From Clytia hemisphaerica (lineage: Eukaryota > Cnidaria > Hydrozoa > Leptothecata > Clytiidae): a stretch of DNA of 64,000 nt. Position 1 is the first letter of the stretch, and the number at the start of each line of letters is the position of its first letter. The stretch is from contig CACVBU010000817.1 in the NCBI GenBank assembly GCA_902728285.1, forward strand, positions 372,001 to 436,000, written 5' to 3'. The position numbers were made by a program, and so were the translations under genes. Below, piece after piece: positions 20,637-31,444 of the stretch. Under the pieces are notes generated by a model that had not been told where the DNA came from, did no database searches, and saw nothing but the letters and a program-made list of their open reading frames with translations.

Positions 20637-20755
20637 TATTCCACATAAAAATTATCCGCCCTCAGCCAGTAAAAAAGTGATAAATGATCTTGTCTCTAGG
20701 AAATTTCTGTGGAGTAATTAGTTATTCAAAAGAACGTTGCGTTCCCCAAAGCGAC
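20637..20755 (+). repeat. Dispersed repeat (GATCTTGTCTCTAGG family)
   Basis: ccgccctcagccagtaaaaa followed by gtgataaatgatcttgtctc and ggagtaattagttattcaaa is repeated inverted at 18485-18600 and, more diverged, at 23915-24010. Probably the tip of a non-autonomous DNA element. Confidence 0.5.
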
Positions 20756-21324
20756 TATTGCCTACCCACATCAGTCTGTCTGTGCAAAATCAAAACATTG
20801 AAACCTAAAATTTTCTGTAGATTATACATATAAGAAAAGGGCAATGGATTCGGGTTGATCATCATAATGATTAGCCAACATGCATATCCTTATATCCTGA
20901 AAAAATTTGGAAAAAGACATTACAACAGGGGATAAGAGGAGAAAATGGAAATTTTTCTTACCTTTTCCAGGTATCATTGTATTTGCCTGTATTTCTCTAT
21001 TTCTCTCCAACAGAAAACCAATATAATAAATAACATCATTCACCAGCAGAATATATATAATTGCATTTTAATATTGATGTTTGAAGTCACAAAAAACTTC
21101 GCAACATGCAAGTGGAAATGAAGTGGTAATTTCAAAAAACTAAGCTTTGGAAAGCACGACGTTTCACCTTTCTCAGTTTCTCGCCGGAGTTCCTTGGTTG
21201 TAATTACTCAGATAAAATATCCAGCTTTTCGAGACTTTAGAAAACAGTGCTCGTGACCACGCATTAGCGTATTCATTTTAAGAAAAGGCCGTGTGGACCG
21301 CGCGGTACCACGAAAGCCCGCTGG

Positions 21325-21369
21325 AAAAGTGCGCACCGGACAGTCGGGTGTAGTCCGGTGCGCACTTTT
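21325..21369. repeat. GC-rich perfect hairpin, 17-bp stem, 11-nt loop
   Basis: AAAAGTGCGCACCGGAC (21325-21341), loop AGTCGGGTGTA, then the exact reverse complement (21353-21369). It directly adjoins the dispersed repeat shared with 8870-8960. In DNA this AT-rich such a GC-rich perfect stem stands out. Confidence 0.8.
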
Positions 21370-21384
21370 GAAATTTACTTAAAA

Positions 21385-21440
21385 AATCACCGGACACAGG
21401 AAAAACAACACCGGAATGTCCGGTGAATCGGCAGGGTCGT
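21385..21440. repeat. Dispersed repeat shared with 8870-8960
   Basis: AATCACCGGACACAGGAAAA, CAACACCGGAATGTCCGG and TGAATCGGCAGGGTCGTG are the reverse complement of the copy at 8870-8955. It is attached to the hairpin at 21325-21369. Confidence 0.6.
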
Positions 21441-22176
21441 GATTTTGTAATACTTTTGTAGTAGTTTCAAAAAATCTTCCTGGAAAAAGTATAAAGATAT
21501 CTGCTCAATACAACTTTTCACAAGGTAAAATAAAAAAAAATAAAATAAAACTGTAAAGAGTAACATCGTAGCATGGACGTGGACTTAGTAACATAGGGGG
21601 TTACAGTGGTATTTAAAAGGGTAACACAGAGTATTTCATACAGAGCTTTTAAACTGAAAATAATTTGATGAGTTTTAAAAGATCCTTCTAGAATTTTTCA
21701 ACAAAGGTATCCTGTGAAAAAAAGACCCTATTTCAATCATGAAGTCATAAAAACAATAACATATTGATGTGTAGTTTTGTAATAATTTAGTCTTTCTCCT
21801 CATTGTTTTGATTCTATAGTTTTGAAATATTACAATAAATGCGGACTTTTTGATAGTTTAGGATGTCATAACTAAAAGTGGTAAAGAATAAAATCCATTT
21901 TTACAAAAATATCACTACTTAATAAATTAACTACTAGTTTTCATTCATTCATGCAATCATGCAATGACTTCAAACCCCTTGAAACATTCCAATATTTAAA
22001 CACAAACAGTCCTCCCGAGGGGAACCAAAGGGGTTGAACAGAGACATGACATATCAGTGATCATATCAGTTCTTCGAAAAATAGTGCACACGTAAAATAG
22101 GAATAGACTACGAAAATAAAAGGTCCAAATCCAAGTGCGTAGTGTAAAAGAAAATAGATATATACAAGATGAAAGA

Positions 22177-22671
22177 CTAAGAAGAGAGAAAATCTGAGAG
22201 CGTGCGCTGGGCATGCAAGCGCTGCGACAGAGGCATGTGGAGGTACAGATATATAGCATCTGATTTCCAGTCACCCATCACTGCAATCGTGTCAAGTGGG
22301 ATCCCAGCCTCTAATGCAAAAGAGGCTCCTCCATGCCGAAAATTCCTGAGACGAGGAAAGCCCAATGTTGGAGAGATGGTTCCGGAAAGAAAGCATGAAG
22401 TCTCTGTTGGTGAAAATCCTATTTGAGCCATAAAACGAGTCCCTCCAACAAAAGGCCTGAGCTTGGGGTCCCGCCCCAGGGGTCAACTGAAAAGTGTGGT
22501 TTACAGCCGAAACAGGACAAAGGGGAGAAGACATGGCAACCAAGGGTATAGTAACAGTGCGTTGACCCAGCTGCATAGTCTTGCTCCACCTGACCCTGAT
22601 GTAAACTGTAGAAGGATCCAGGGTGAAGTCAGACCTGACAAGAAAGGTAGCAACCTCGTTCCCAGGGCCTG
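22177..22671 (-). pseudogene. DIRS-order tyrosine recombinase, C-terminal half
   Basis: Resumes with EVATFLVRSDFTLDPSTVYI and RWSKTMQLGQRTVTIPLVAM, then after a frame change at about 22400 LRNFRHGGASFALEAGIPLD and IAVMGDWKSDAIYLYLHMPL. RHGG carries the conserved Arg-x-x-x-Ala box neighbourhood, GDW replaces the usual H/W position, and a Tyr in AIYLYL is the nucleophile candidate. It ends in a stop at 22177. The match to the Ngaro/DIRS recombinase C-terminus is clear. Confidence 0.7.
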
Positions 22672-22738
22672 ATTCTCACTTTTTTATAATTTTGATGGTC
22701 GTTTCGAATCGCCCTGGCAAAAAAGGATTGAGATTCGC

Positions 22739-22841
22739 TGACGTCAGCGAAAAAAAAGTTGAATTTCAACTATTTTTTCGCAAGCTTTCATTTTCTGGAA
22801 GATAATTTTTTCCTGCTGTTACCGTGGTTGCATTGACGTCA
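22739..22841. promoter_or_regulatory. Two TGACGTCA (CRE-type) palindromes
   Basis: Exact TGACGTCA at 22739-22746 and 22834-22841, the consensus cAMP-response element bound by bZIP factors in animals. They are 95 bp apart and about 115-215 bp upstream of the plus-strand ATG at 22957. Promoter function is inferred from spacing only. Confidence 0.35.
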
Positions 22842-23879
22842 CAGCTACTAAGAACCAATCAGAGAAGTAAATCGATCAAAACATTAGCTCATCGATGGTA
22901 GATGTGTATAAGTTTCTGTTCATGCATTTTTGGCCCTCCTCTAAAACGTTGAAAAAATGGCTGATGCCAATGGTAATGGAAAGATTGATAAGCCAGGCAC
23001 CAGGCTGATAGAAATGGGAAGAAGGAAGCATACAGGTGATAGATGGTTCATATAAGAAGGTAAATGCTTTTTTAAAAACGGGATCCATTCATACTTGAAG
23101 TCAACACTTTTCATGTCCATGTATGATATTGAAGGTGGTGAAACTATAACCTTTTTGTACAACAAAAAAATAACAGGAGTTGGAGACTGTTAATTTGTTC
23201 CTCTAAAAACTTGGAGATTTCGTGTGAAAGCCATGTGATTTTTATTTTTGAGGAAATTGTTAAAAAATTCCTAAAAACTTGTAGAAAATGGTCTGTTTGT
23301 TTAGTTTAAGTTTAAACTTTCTTGCAACTGACAAAGGCTATGATATCTATAAAAGGTAAAATTTTGGGAATTCCCAGTACTTATCCCTGTAGGTTTGTTT
23401 TTATACAAAAATTTTCAGATTGAATTTGTTGTGATCTTAAGGTGGCAGAAAAACTCTGAGATCTGGAGATATGGTTCAAAACTGTGAGCCTCACAAGAAG
23501 TTTAGATTTAATTAGTTAAGAAAAATGTAAATGAACAATAGATTACTCGTAAAGATTTTGGGAGCTGATTTCTGATTTTTTACGTCTTTATTAAATGTTT
23601 CACTTTTATCTCAATTCAAATTGTTTTGACTTGGGAATATGGAAGATTTTTATTGCCAAAAACTGATAGTTTGATATCTCTGATAATACAGTAGAGTAAT
23701 CCATTCTTGGTTTTCTTGTAACTACATTGCTTGACCAAATCTACGTGTATTTCTTCTGAAATCAAGAAAAAGTACCAGAGTTTGTTTGGCAATTGTTTGT
23801 TTCAATTTATCTGAAAATTATCAAGACAAGGTGAAGCTTGATGCTGCAGATCAAATCTGTGTTTAGACTGGACTCACCA

Positions 23880-24075
23880 ACCTTTATGATAGACGTTAGG
23901 TGATCAGGATGGTCCATTGAATAACTAATTACTACAGCACAAATTACAGCTACTGTTGCCTAAAGATGAAATAATTTATCCTGTTTTGACTAAGGACAAC
24001 TCGTGTATATATGATGAAGTAATTTCCCTTATTCAATAGAACATAGTGTTAGCCTAAAGGTCTATCATAAGGGTA
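23880..24075. mobile_element. MITE-like element, about 195 bp
   Basis: The left end has cctttatgatagacgttagg followed by ccattgaataactaatt; the right end inverted reads cccttatgatagacctttag followed by tctattgaataagggaaatt. The interior contains the GAATAACTAATTAC repeat also seen at 18485-18600 and 20637-20755. Confidence 0.5.
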
Positions 24076-26282
24076 CAGCCTGTTTATTCTGTTATTGAAA
24101 ATCTATTTTGATCCAAAAGACGCATCAACGTGTAAGTGTATTTTACAAAGAGGCTTACAAATTTTGTGTCTTGACACTTAATTGTGTTGTTAATTCTAGT
24201 GATAGAAAGAAATAATTTTCAAAATATTCTTGATACGAGGTTTAATCTTTTTTCACTTTTTATCCTATATTATATTACAAAAGGATATGATGTTCATAAT
24301 TGGGCATGTAAATTTTTTCTGGTGCTATAAAGGGCCTTTTAGAAAAAAATCAGGCAGGTTATTTTGGAATATTTTTATGTGAGTCAAACTATTTCTACAG
24401 TAGGAGAGAACTTAGCAAATCAAGCACATGCATATGTCAACAAGCTCTTTTCTGATCTTTGAAATATCTTACTCCACTGTTTTCATTCAGAAAAATCTTT
24501 TTACTTCTCCAATTCTCAGAATTCGAGGAAATTATAACACACTGTAAACTAAAAGAGCCCATATATTATGGATGAATAAATCACTCTGATTAAGAACAAG
24601 TTTAATAGCAATATTTTTCGCAGGAACTATGTGGAACTAATGCGTTTTTCGGTGTCTACTCTTGTGTCTAATTGTAGGGGTTGTTGGAATAAGCAGGGGA
24701 GTTGGTACTTTGGGAGAAAATCCACAAAATGGGGAGGTCAATATTAAGGGATTTTGGGGTGGTTTTCCCAAAAACCCCTAGGAGAATGAATGTTTTGGTT
24801 TGGGACTTTTTCAGGAAAATTTCATAAAATTGGGGTTCATTATAAAATGATTTTGGGGGGATTTTTTTCCCGAAAAATTGCAAAGTGACCTCCTTTAAGC
24901 GCAAAAGAGTACTGCAAAAATTAGTTCCACGGAATACAATCTTTATACTAAAAATCCTCAAAAGCCTCTAGGAATATGAAAGGGTTTGAGCAAAAAGTGG
25001 GTGGCAACAGTGAAAATCATTTCCGCAAAATGTGCCAAGTAAAACCTCAAAGTATTTTTTTGTAATAACTTTCCGAAATTGAGGTATCAGAATTTAAAAT
25101 TTTTTTAAATGGGTTATTACAGGACAATAGAAGGATCCCACATGCCAAATATTACAAACCATCTGATTACACTTATTATGGATAAGACTCTTCCAAATAG
25201 GCTAGAACTTTGTCTGCAAAGTAGCTATTTTTTCTGATAAAGAGCTTAAATTGCTGGTTTCAATTTTCATGCAATGCTTTGAAATAAACTGACTTAAAAA
25301 ATAATATTTGCGAGCAGATTCTTTTTAAATGCACACATTTGTTATGCTTTTATCAAAGAATTATTGCAATACAGACTGTATCTTTATAAAGTTAATCATA
25401 AAGACTGGTGCGTCCAGCCAAACACAGATTCGATCTGTAGCTCTCACTGCACCATATTAAAATTATCCATGCCACATTGTTAGCTTTTTGAATTATATAA
25501 TATTAGTGAAACGGGGACTCGGTCAGAAGGCTGTTTATGCAAACATAATTTGCAGAGACCCCCTTTATACCCATCCATCCCCCTTTCTGTGAAGGAATTT
25601 TATCCCCCCTCCCTTTCTTACAGAAAATCCGTTTTGAAGGAAACTTGCTCTATGCACCACCAAAATTATTTAAAGAGTACAAAGTATATGCAGCCATTAC
25701 AATGAAACTTTGCTAGTTTTATCAACCTACACTTTTGCCATCAATCACATTTATTCTTTTAAAGGGACATAAAAGTAGTAAAATATAAACATTGTGCGAA
25801 CCACGTGTCATTAAAGAGAACAATTAAAATCACGTGTCCAAAACAAACTTGTAAAACAATTGAACAATCAAAATTAGCCATATTTGGTTTGATTTTTTAT
25901 TTTGACATGTGACATTTGTTTTCATTTTGTATCCGCTGCATACAGTTTGTTTACAAATTTCGCAAGTCCTGTAAGTCCCTTTAAACAAACTGACCATATT
26001 TGTATATAATCAGATTGGCCAAAATTTTCAAACCCCCTTTATTATTTTATTTCCCTAAATTCTCACCCCACCCCAGTTTTTTTTGGCAAATCCTGGTACT
26101 GTGCCCCCTAGAAAAGACCCCCTGGAAAGACCCAAGAAAAGTTGGCATCCTCTTTTAATAGGGGGTAAAAGGGGGTGCAAACTACGGGAAAATTTGAACA
26201 TGCAAAGCCCAAGAATGTTCAATTGAGATTTATTGTCATCTCATAAAATTGTATAGTCAATAGTGGCAGTAGCTATTAGTGG

Positions 26283-26673
26283 CAGTGGCCCAAAAAGAAG
26301 CGTGCTTGCTGTCAGAAAGTTCCAAATGCTGCCGGATGCGGTAAAGAACATCAGTCGTAATAGGAAGTCTAGGCACTGGATGGGATCCGTTGGTGCGTTT
26401 GATACCTTTGAGAACCGAGCTCAAAAACCAATTATCTGCCAAGGAATTAACCAAACCATAGTCCTTGTGGAGTAGGCCAACATAACTAATGTAGACGCAA
26501 ACTGACTGGGGCAACAAAAATCGAGCCAAGTAGGCAGCATACAAACAAAGATGCACCGTAGAAACAGGAGCGGGTGAGATGTTCAGCATGGAGCAAAAAC
26601 GGAGGTAGGTCTTACGGTGAGTACGATAGGCCTTGTGTGTATTGGGGGCTAATGTAGCCTGTCGATAAAACAA
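26283..26673 (-). pseudogene. DIRS-order tyrosine recombinase, N-terminal half
   Basis: ATLAPNTHKAYRTHRKTYLR, FCSMLNISPAPVSTVHLCLY and YISYVGLLHKDYGL form the SAM-like core-binding domain, followed by VLKGIKRTNGSHPVPRLPIT and the start of the catalytic domain (HASFWATATN). The frame overlaps the end of the RNase H frame and is cut at about 26283 by inserted DNA. The C-terminal half resumes at about 22671. Confidence 0.7.
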
Positions 26674-28290
26674 AACATCGTTCAGGAGCGAAGACGCGAT
26701 GTCTTGCCCTAAAAAACAGATGAGAAGCAGAGTCTAGAGTGAAGCAGCCCCACCAAAAAGAAAACGAGCAAGGGGACATGTGCCCCAATGCTGCAAGGTT
26801 CACAGAGTTAGGACCGTACCAGTAGAGCAAATGTTGAGCAAAGGCCTGAAGGTGACAGGGAAAGTGGAGACGTGAAATGTGGTCCGCAAGGACATTAAGT
26901 TTACCAGGAACATGAAACACCTTGATACTAAAGTTGAAAGTAGCTAAGAGCCAAAAGGCGTCTCTCAGGTGGGACATCATGTCTGGATCCTTAGTGGTAC
27001 CTTTGTTCAACATTGCTACCGCTGCTGTGTTGTCGCAGTGAACGTGGACCACCTTATTCTGAAGAAGGGGAGCCCATCGTTTCAGGGCAAGGACAACACA
27101 TAAGGCCTCCTTGTAATTGATGTGAGAACCAGAAAAGGGAGGAGTAGAACCAATCTCCTTGAAACTCAGCTCCGATACCCGTTGAGCTTACATCAGTATG
27201 TAGGTCAACAACCGGGCGGGGGTCATGAAAACGACAGAACCCATTGAAGACCTCCAAGAACTGAAGCCACCAATCAATATCCTTGAGAAACTCCCCACTA
27301 AGACGACACTTTGCAGATTGCTTCGGCAGAGTGTTCATCAAGTCCAGGATCCTACGAAGAAATGTCCTACCACCAAAGACAACCTTACAGGCCCAATTTA
27401 AGCGTCCGGCTAACTGCTGGAGTTGTCTTTTGGTAGTCCTCGTTTTTGATCGAAAGGACTGCAAGAAAACCTTGAGGTCGACAAGTTTCTTTGCGGAGAG
27501 AGAAAGGGTTAACTTAACCGGATCAATCTCTACTTCCAAGAATACTAATTTCTGACAAGGGGGTACTAGTTTGGAGGGGCTGAGTGTAAATCCCAGCTCC
27601 AATGAGAGGCTACGTAAGGTCATATAAGCTGCCTCACACTCCTCTTGGGTTTTCCCGATTACAAGAAAATCATCAAGATAGACAACCACATCCTTGAAAC
27701 CACGACGGGACATCATGCGGCGGACCGATTGAGTAAGACGATGGAATATACCTGGGGCACTACTGCCTCCAAAGGGTAAGCGAGTATCAACAAAGTAGGT
27801 AAAGTGACCATCTCCTGTGAACTTCCACTTTAACCCTAGAGCATCATGGTTGGCCGGGTGTACAGGAACAGACCTGTAAGCACGACGAAGGTCAACTTTG
27901 GCAATAAAATAGTCCTTCCCTATCAGTTTGGTGACATCATTTAAGATTTTGAAAGGACTGCTTTTCAACAGAAATGTAGGAGTTAACTCCTTTGCCCGGA
28001 GGCATTGAACAGTCATGAATAATGCGAATGTCATCAGAATCTGGCTTTGGAACAGCTCCAAGTGCACTGACAATTGATGGCTTAGAATTAACAGCAACAT
28101 AATTACCGGCCACAATCTCCTCGAGGATACTCTTTAAGGATTGGACCAGTGGCAGAAGAATAGTTCTCCATCTCCACTGGAGTGAAAGAAGAATCTGAGG
28201 GCAAGAGCTGAAATCCATTTCCGACCCCTTCGAGAATGAAGGCCCGATCTGGATCATCCCTAAGTTCCCTCTCCCAAACAGAAAGGACAA
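26612..28290 (-). pseudogene. DIRS-order element reverse transcriptase and RNase H
   Basis: Begins in one frame (VSALGAVPKPDSDDIRIIHD … PPGKGVNSYI, 27937-28290). It shifts near 27945 into a second (KLIGKDYFIAKVDLRRAYRS, DTRLPFGGSSAPGIFHRL, then VVYLDDFLVIGKTQEE, the YLDD catalytic box). It continues through DLHTDVSSTGIGAEF (RNase H first Asp), then shifts again near 27125 into VHVHCDNTAAVAMLNKG (RNase H) and VPGKLNVLADHISRLH. At least two frameshifts break it. The fold and motif order match the DIRS RT-RH module. Confidence 0.75.
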
Positions 28291-28324
28291 GCGGAGATGA
28301 AGACAAAGACAACGGAGAAAGAGG

Positions 28325-29077
28325 TCATTGGCCCGGAGGACCTACCTCTAAAGACGAGTGAAGGCACCCTTGGTGATTCTTCCCACAGGCCTGCGAACCA
28401 ACTTTCCGGTTGCAAACATGGAAGTACTTACAAGGGGACCTTTGACAACCTTTTTTGCTGTTGTACAACCTGCATATTTCTTCCCCGTTTGGAAGGCGTG
28501 CAACAATGAAGGATTTCGAGTTGCTCGACTCGCCGGGGTTATACGATGAGTTATACCCAGCCCCTGACGCAGTAGATTTCGCAGCCCAGCGCGGAATAAG
28601 AAGAACTTCGTGTAGGTGACTATGATCAGTACTCCATGGGTAGCCATATGTGTGCTGCAAAACTCGAAATTCATCATCATAATGCAGCACAGACTGCCAC
28701 GAGCATTTAGTCGCCATTTCAAGAACCTTCACAGAGGCAAGGTATTCCCTAATCTACTGCATGGAGGGAAGCTTACTTGAAAACAAAAGTTCATAAAAAA
28801 TTCTAAGGTCAGCTATGTTAAATTGTTCTACTGTAACAGACGACAGTTTCGGTTTTGTATCTTGCAGAGAAAGTTTTAGAACACAGTTATTATCACTTGC
28901 AAACACTTTTTCTTCTTCTGAAGGACGTAGCCTCGAAACAAAATCAACTATACGAAGAGGCTTACCACGAGTTGGATCATTCGTTCTTGTTGGACGTAGC
29001 AGGATCTCGCTTTGGTTGATTGTTGGACGTTGAGGATGGAGAGTGGATTGTAAATCGAGATTCTGTTGGGTTCCCAC
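28325..29077 (-). pseudogene. DIRS-order element gag-like region with CCCH knuckle
   Basis: Two frames. 28754-29077 encodes GKPLRIVDFVSRLRPSEEEK … ADLRIFYELLFSSKLPSMQ, and 28325-28732 encodes LQHTYGYPWSTDHSHLHEVL … EICRLYNSKKGCQRSPCKYF then HVCNRK. The C-x7-C-x4-C-x3-H arrangement (CRLYNSKKGCQRSPCKYFH) is a CCCH zinc knuckle found in DIRS/Ngaro gag-like proteins ahead of the RT. A stop separates the two frames. The second is terminated just before the RT domain. Confidence 0.55.
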
Positions 29078-29646
29078 TAAAGGTGAAGGACGGATGTTGT
29101 TGTAGTTTGGGGAATCCGAAGGAATGCTTGATCCAATCCAATAGACGTTTGGGAGATTCCCTGGCGGGCGGTTGATATGGGCGCTAATTGTGGAGCTGAT
29201 GAAGAAGGGAGGGCGTTTGAAGATTGGGCGGTTGAAACTCGAGAGGGTGCAGCTTGTCTACTGGCTCTCAAACGAAGAATTGCCAGTCGTTTGCTTTCAA
29301 TTTCTTCGGCCGACCTTTTTTCTTCCTCCTCGATATCATGCCTGAGGGTTTGTTCCTCATTTTCCAATAAAGATAGTTCTTCCCTTAGCATATCAATTTG
29401 GCTATGGGCGGCAGGAAGTCCACTTCGCTCATCCAAAATGGCAGATCTTCGTTGTAGCTGCCGTGAATCCCTTGTTTTTGGACTGGATTCAGGCGTAACG
29501 TTCGGTGGTGAGGCTGACATCCCTGTGCAATTTGGTCCAGGTATGCCAAAATCATGTCTTACTCTTTCAATGTGACACCCAGGGCATTTTGAAGCTCTGG
29601 CAGATCTGGATTCAGTAGACTTTGGTGACAGTTCAGTGGAAGACAT
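29077..29646 (-). CDS. DIRS-order element ORF1 (gag-like, coiled coil)
   Basis: 189 codons from an ATG. N-terminal SKCPGCHIERVRHDFGIPGP with a Cys pair, a basic middle (SRQLQRRSAILDERS), a strong coiled coil (MLREELSLLENEEQTLRHDI then EEEEKRSAEEIESKRLAILR), and a Ser/Ala-rich tail. It is first in the element and precedes the CCCH-containing gag frame by overlap at 29077. Nucleocapsid-like packaging or multimerisation is the usual role of such ORFs; here that is inferred from position and coiled coil. Confidence 0.55.
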   Translation of the reverse strand: MSSTELSPKSTESRSARASKCPGCHIERVRHDFGIPGPNCTGMSASPPNVTPESSPKTRDSRQLQRRSAILDERSGLPAAHSQIDMLREELSLLENEEQTLRHDIEEEEKRSAEEIESKRLAILRLRASRQAAPSRVSTAQSSNALPSSSAPQLAPISTARQGISQTSIGLDQAFLRIPQTTTTSVLHL

Positions 29647-29659
29647 ATTGATGGATACA

Positions 29660-30330
29660 ATTAAGGATTAGCAGCAACTAAAATCAGTAAGATTGTGATG
29701 ATAGTAGTTGATAAAGTTAGCAAATTATAAAAACAGCAGTACAGCAAAATGAAGAACTGAAAAGGACTGGCCAGGTACCCTGTTCTGCTATATGTATGGG
29801 AGTCTGAAAGAGAGGCTAAATGGGAAATCTGAGCCCAACAGGGCAGATACAAATCAAAACAAACTGATGTATCTAAATTCTGATATACCTACATATATCA
29901 GACACTATAAGGCAGCTATCACGAACCTCTCCGGATGCATTTCATTTTGCCAGTAACATGTTCAAGAATTTTGAGGAAAATGCTGTGAAAGAGCTTATTT
30001 CATTTTGAAATTAATTAAAGTGTTTGAACTGAATAATGACCACCAGCAGCAGTGAATTTGAAATTTTCTACTACTGACTTAAAAAGATTAAAAATAAAAT
30101 GGAAGTGTATTTTCTGATTGCTGCCTAAGCATGTAAAATTTAATGTCATTAAGCATCACATGTCACACACAAAACATCACATGTACCACCAAAACATTCA
30201 CAATTTGTCCCCCTTCTTGTGTTGCATTATATTATACGTAGCTACATAATATTAATATTGAATCTTGCTGGGAATCTGGTAATGTTTGCGTTTGCTTGAT
30301 CTCAAACTACAACATCGTTGTCGTGTTGAA
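29660..30330. other. 5' flank of the DIRS-order element, non-coding
   Basis: Nothing coding. I searched for a direct or inverted match to the 3' flank (21996-22176) that would mark the element's terminal repeats and saw none. Confidence 0.3.
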
Positions 30331-30475
30331 TAATAGACCTTATTTTTCTAAAAAAGCGATGTGTATTAAAATAGAATTTCCTCGAGGAGTTCCTAAGAGA
30401 TATTATTTGTAATACACTCGAAACAATCCCACAATGCTTTTTTAGAAAAGTCAAAAACTCTGATAAGGTCCATTA
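30331..30475. mobile_element. MITE, about 145 bp, with AGACCTTAT…CTAAAAAAGC tips
   Basis: The left end reads tagaccttatttttctaaaa; the right end on the other strand reads tggaccttatcagag … tttctaaaaaagcattgt. The inner halves are also inverted (gtattaaaatagaatttcct / ttgtaatacactcgaaac). It is related to the partial copy at 14416-14520. Non-coding. Confidence 0.55.
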
Positions 30476-31438
30476 ATAAATAATGTGTCTGTTCTTCGCA
30501 GCATACCTCCTCAACAAATGTTACTGACCACAAACACCCAATATTCGATAGCGTATGCATGATCTTAAAAGCATTTACTCAAATACACTTAACCGTGTAT
30601 AGACAACATGACAAAAAAATCATTGTTCGGCTGAATGTAAAGTTTAACCATGGCATGGCATTTCCAATTTTTCAATAGTTTTCGATGAGATCAATTGATG
30701 TAGTAGGAATGGTTACTCCAATCAATTGTCACAAAAATGTGCCATGCAGTATGGATGCCACAAGGTAAACAACCATCTGTCAAACCATTGCATTTATCGA
30801 AAATTTCAAGTTGACAACAAAAGAAAACAGCCACACACATTGTCACATTAGCAAGTGGATGGTAAGACAGCTCTCCTCTCCCAGAGGAAGTGGTAAAAAA
30901 CCTCAAAAATGATACTCGAGTAAAATTTCCAATAAGTGTGAACAGCAGTAACGTTATTTTACAAGCAAAAGATGCCTTCCAGCCTAAGAAATCAGCAGGA
31001 TCCTGCCTTGACAAAAATCGCCATCTTTGTTTCGCAAGTCTGCAAAAGTGAAAGTAGCAGCAACGACATAAAAACAAACATCTCGCACTTCACAGCGATT
31101 CTTGTTTCCGTTTACGCCGTTCCGATTCCTTCGATTAAGAAGAAATCGGTCACGGCAAGATATTCGCGACTCACAGGAAAATTGCAAGGTCAGCTAAATT
31201 TTCCGTACAAGCTGAAATGTAAATTTCAACCACCAATCAGTTGAGTGTTTAAAACAAAAACGGCAAATATTGCCGAAAACGGCAATTATTCAAAAGGTAA
31301 AATGCTAAGTCAGCAGAAAAGTAAATAGATAAAATTTGCCGTTGTCGTTTTAGCCTAGACCACGCCACTGCCAAATTAATTCGAAAATTAAAGTATAACA
31401 ACAAGAAAGAGTCATTCATTGAATCAGAAAAATCTACT
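30476..31438. other. Non-coding stretch upstream of the 31.4-kb ORFs
   Basis: Open frames exist on both strands near 30691-31244 but have mixed hydrophobic composition, overlap one another and lack splice or domain evidence. They are not called as genes. It may be the 5' flank of the plus-strand ORFs that follow. Confidence 0.25.
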
Positions 31439-31444
31439 GTAGCA

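Larger units (their letters stand above)
22672..26282. other. About 3.6 kb of DNA inserted in the recombinase gene
   Basis: It lies exactly between the two halves of the recombinase. Its left 180 bp contain two TGACGTCA palindromes (22739-22746 and 22834-22841). About 115 bp farther on a plus-strand ATG (22957, context aaaaaATGG) opens MADANGNGKIDKPGTRLIEM, with one in-frame TAA about 96 bp later and then 35 more open codons. A MITE sits at 23880-24075. The rest is AT-rich with no recognised gene, including 24680-24960, whose minus frame has no domain. No TIRs or target duplication were visible at the junctions. Confidence 0.5.
22177..29646 (-). mobile_element. DIRS-order retrotransposon (RT-RNase H-tyrosine recombinase), broken
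   Basis: Reading right to left: a coiled-coil ORF1, gag-like frames with a CCCH-type knuckle, reverse transcriptase with YLDD, RNase H, and a tyrosine recombinase. This RT-RH-YR order is diagnostic of the DIRS order (DIRS/Ngaro groups). No methyltransferase or hydrolase domain was seen. The recombinase is split by about 3.6 kb of unrelated DNA (about 22672-26282) and there are several frame changes, so it is inactive. I looked for the inverted or split direct repeats these elements use instead of LTRs and could not identify them in the flanks, so the true ends are not fixed. Confidence 0.8.

Noticed and set aside
30691..31244. Open frames on both strands
   Set aside because: Hydrophobic, mutually overlapping and without splice or domain support. 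Treated as upstream non-coding DNA.
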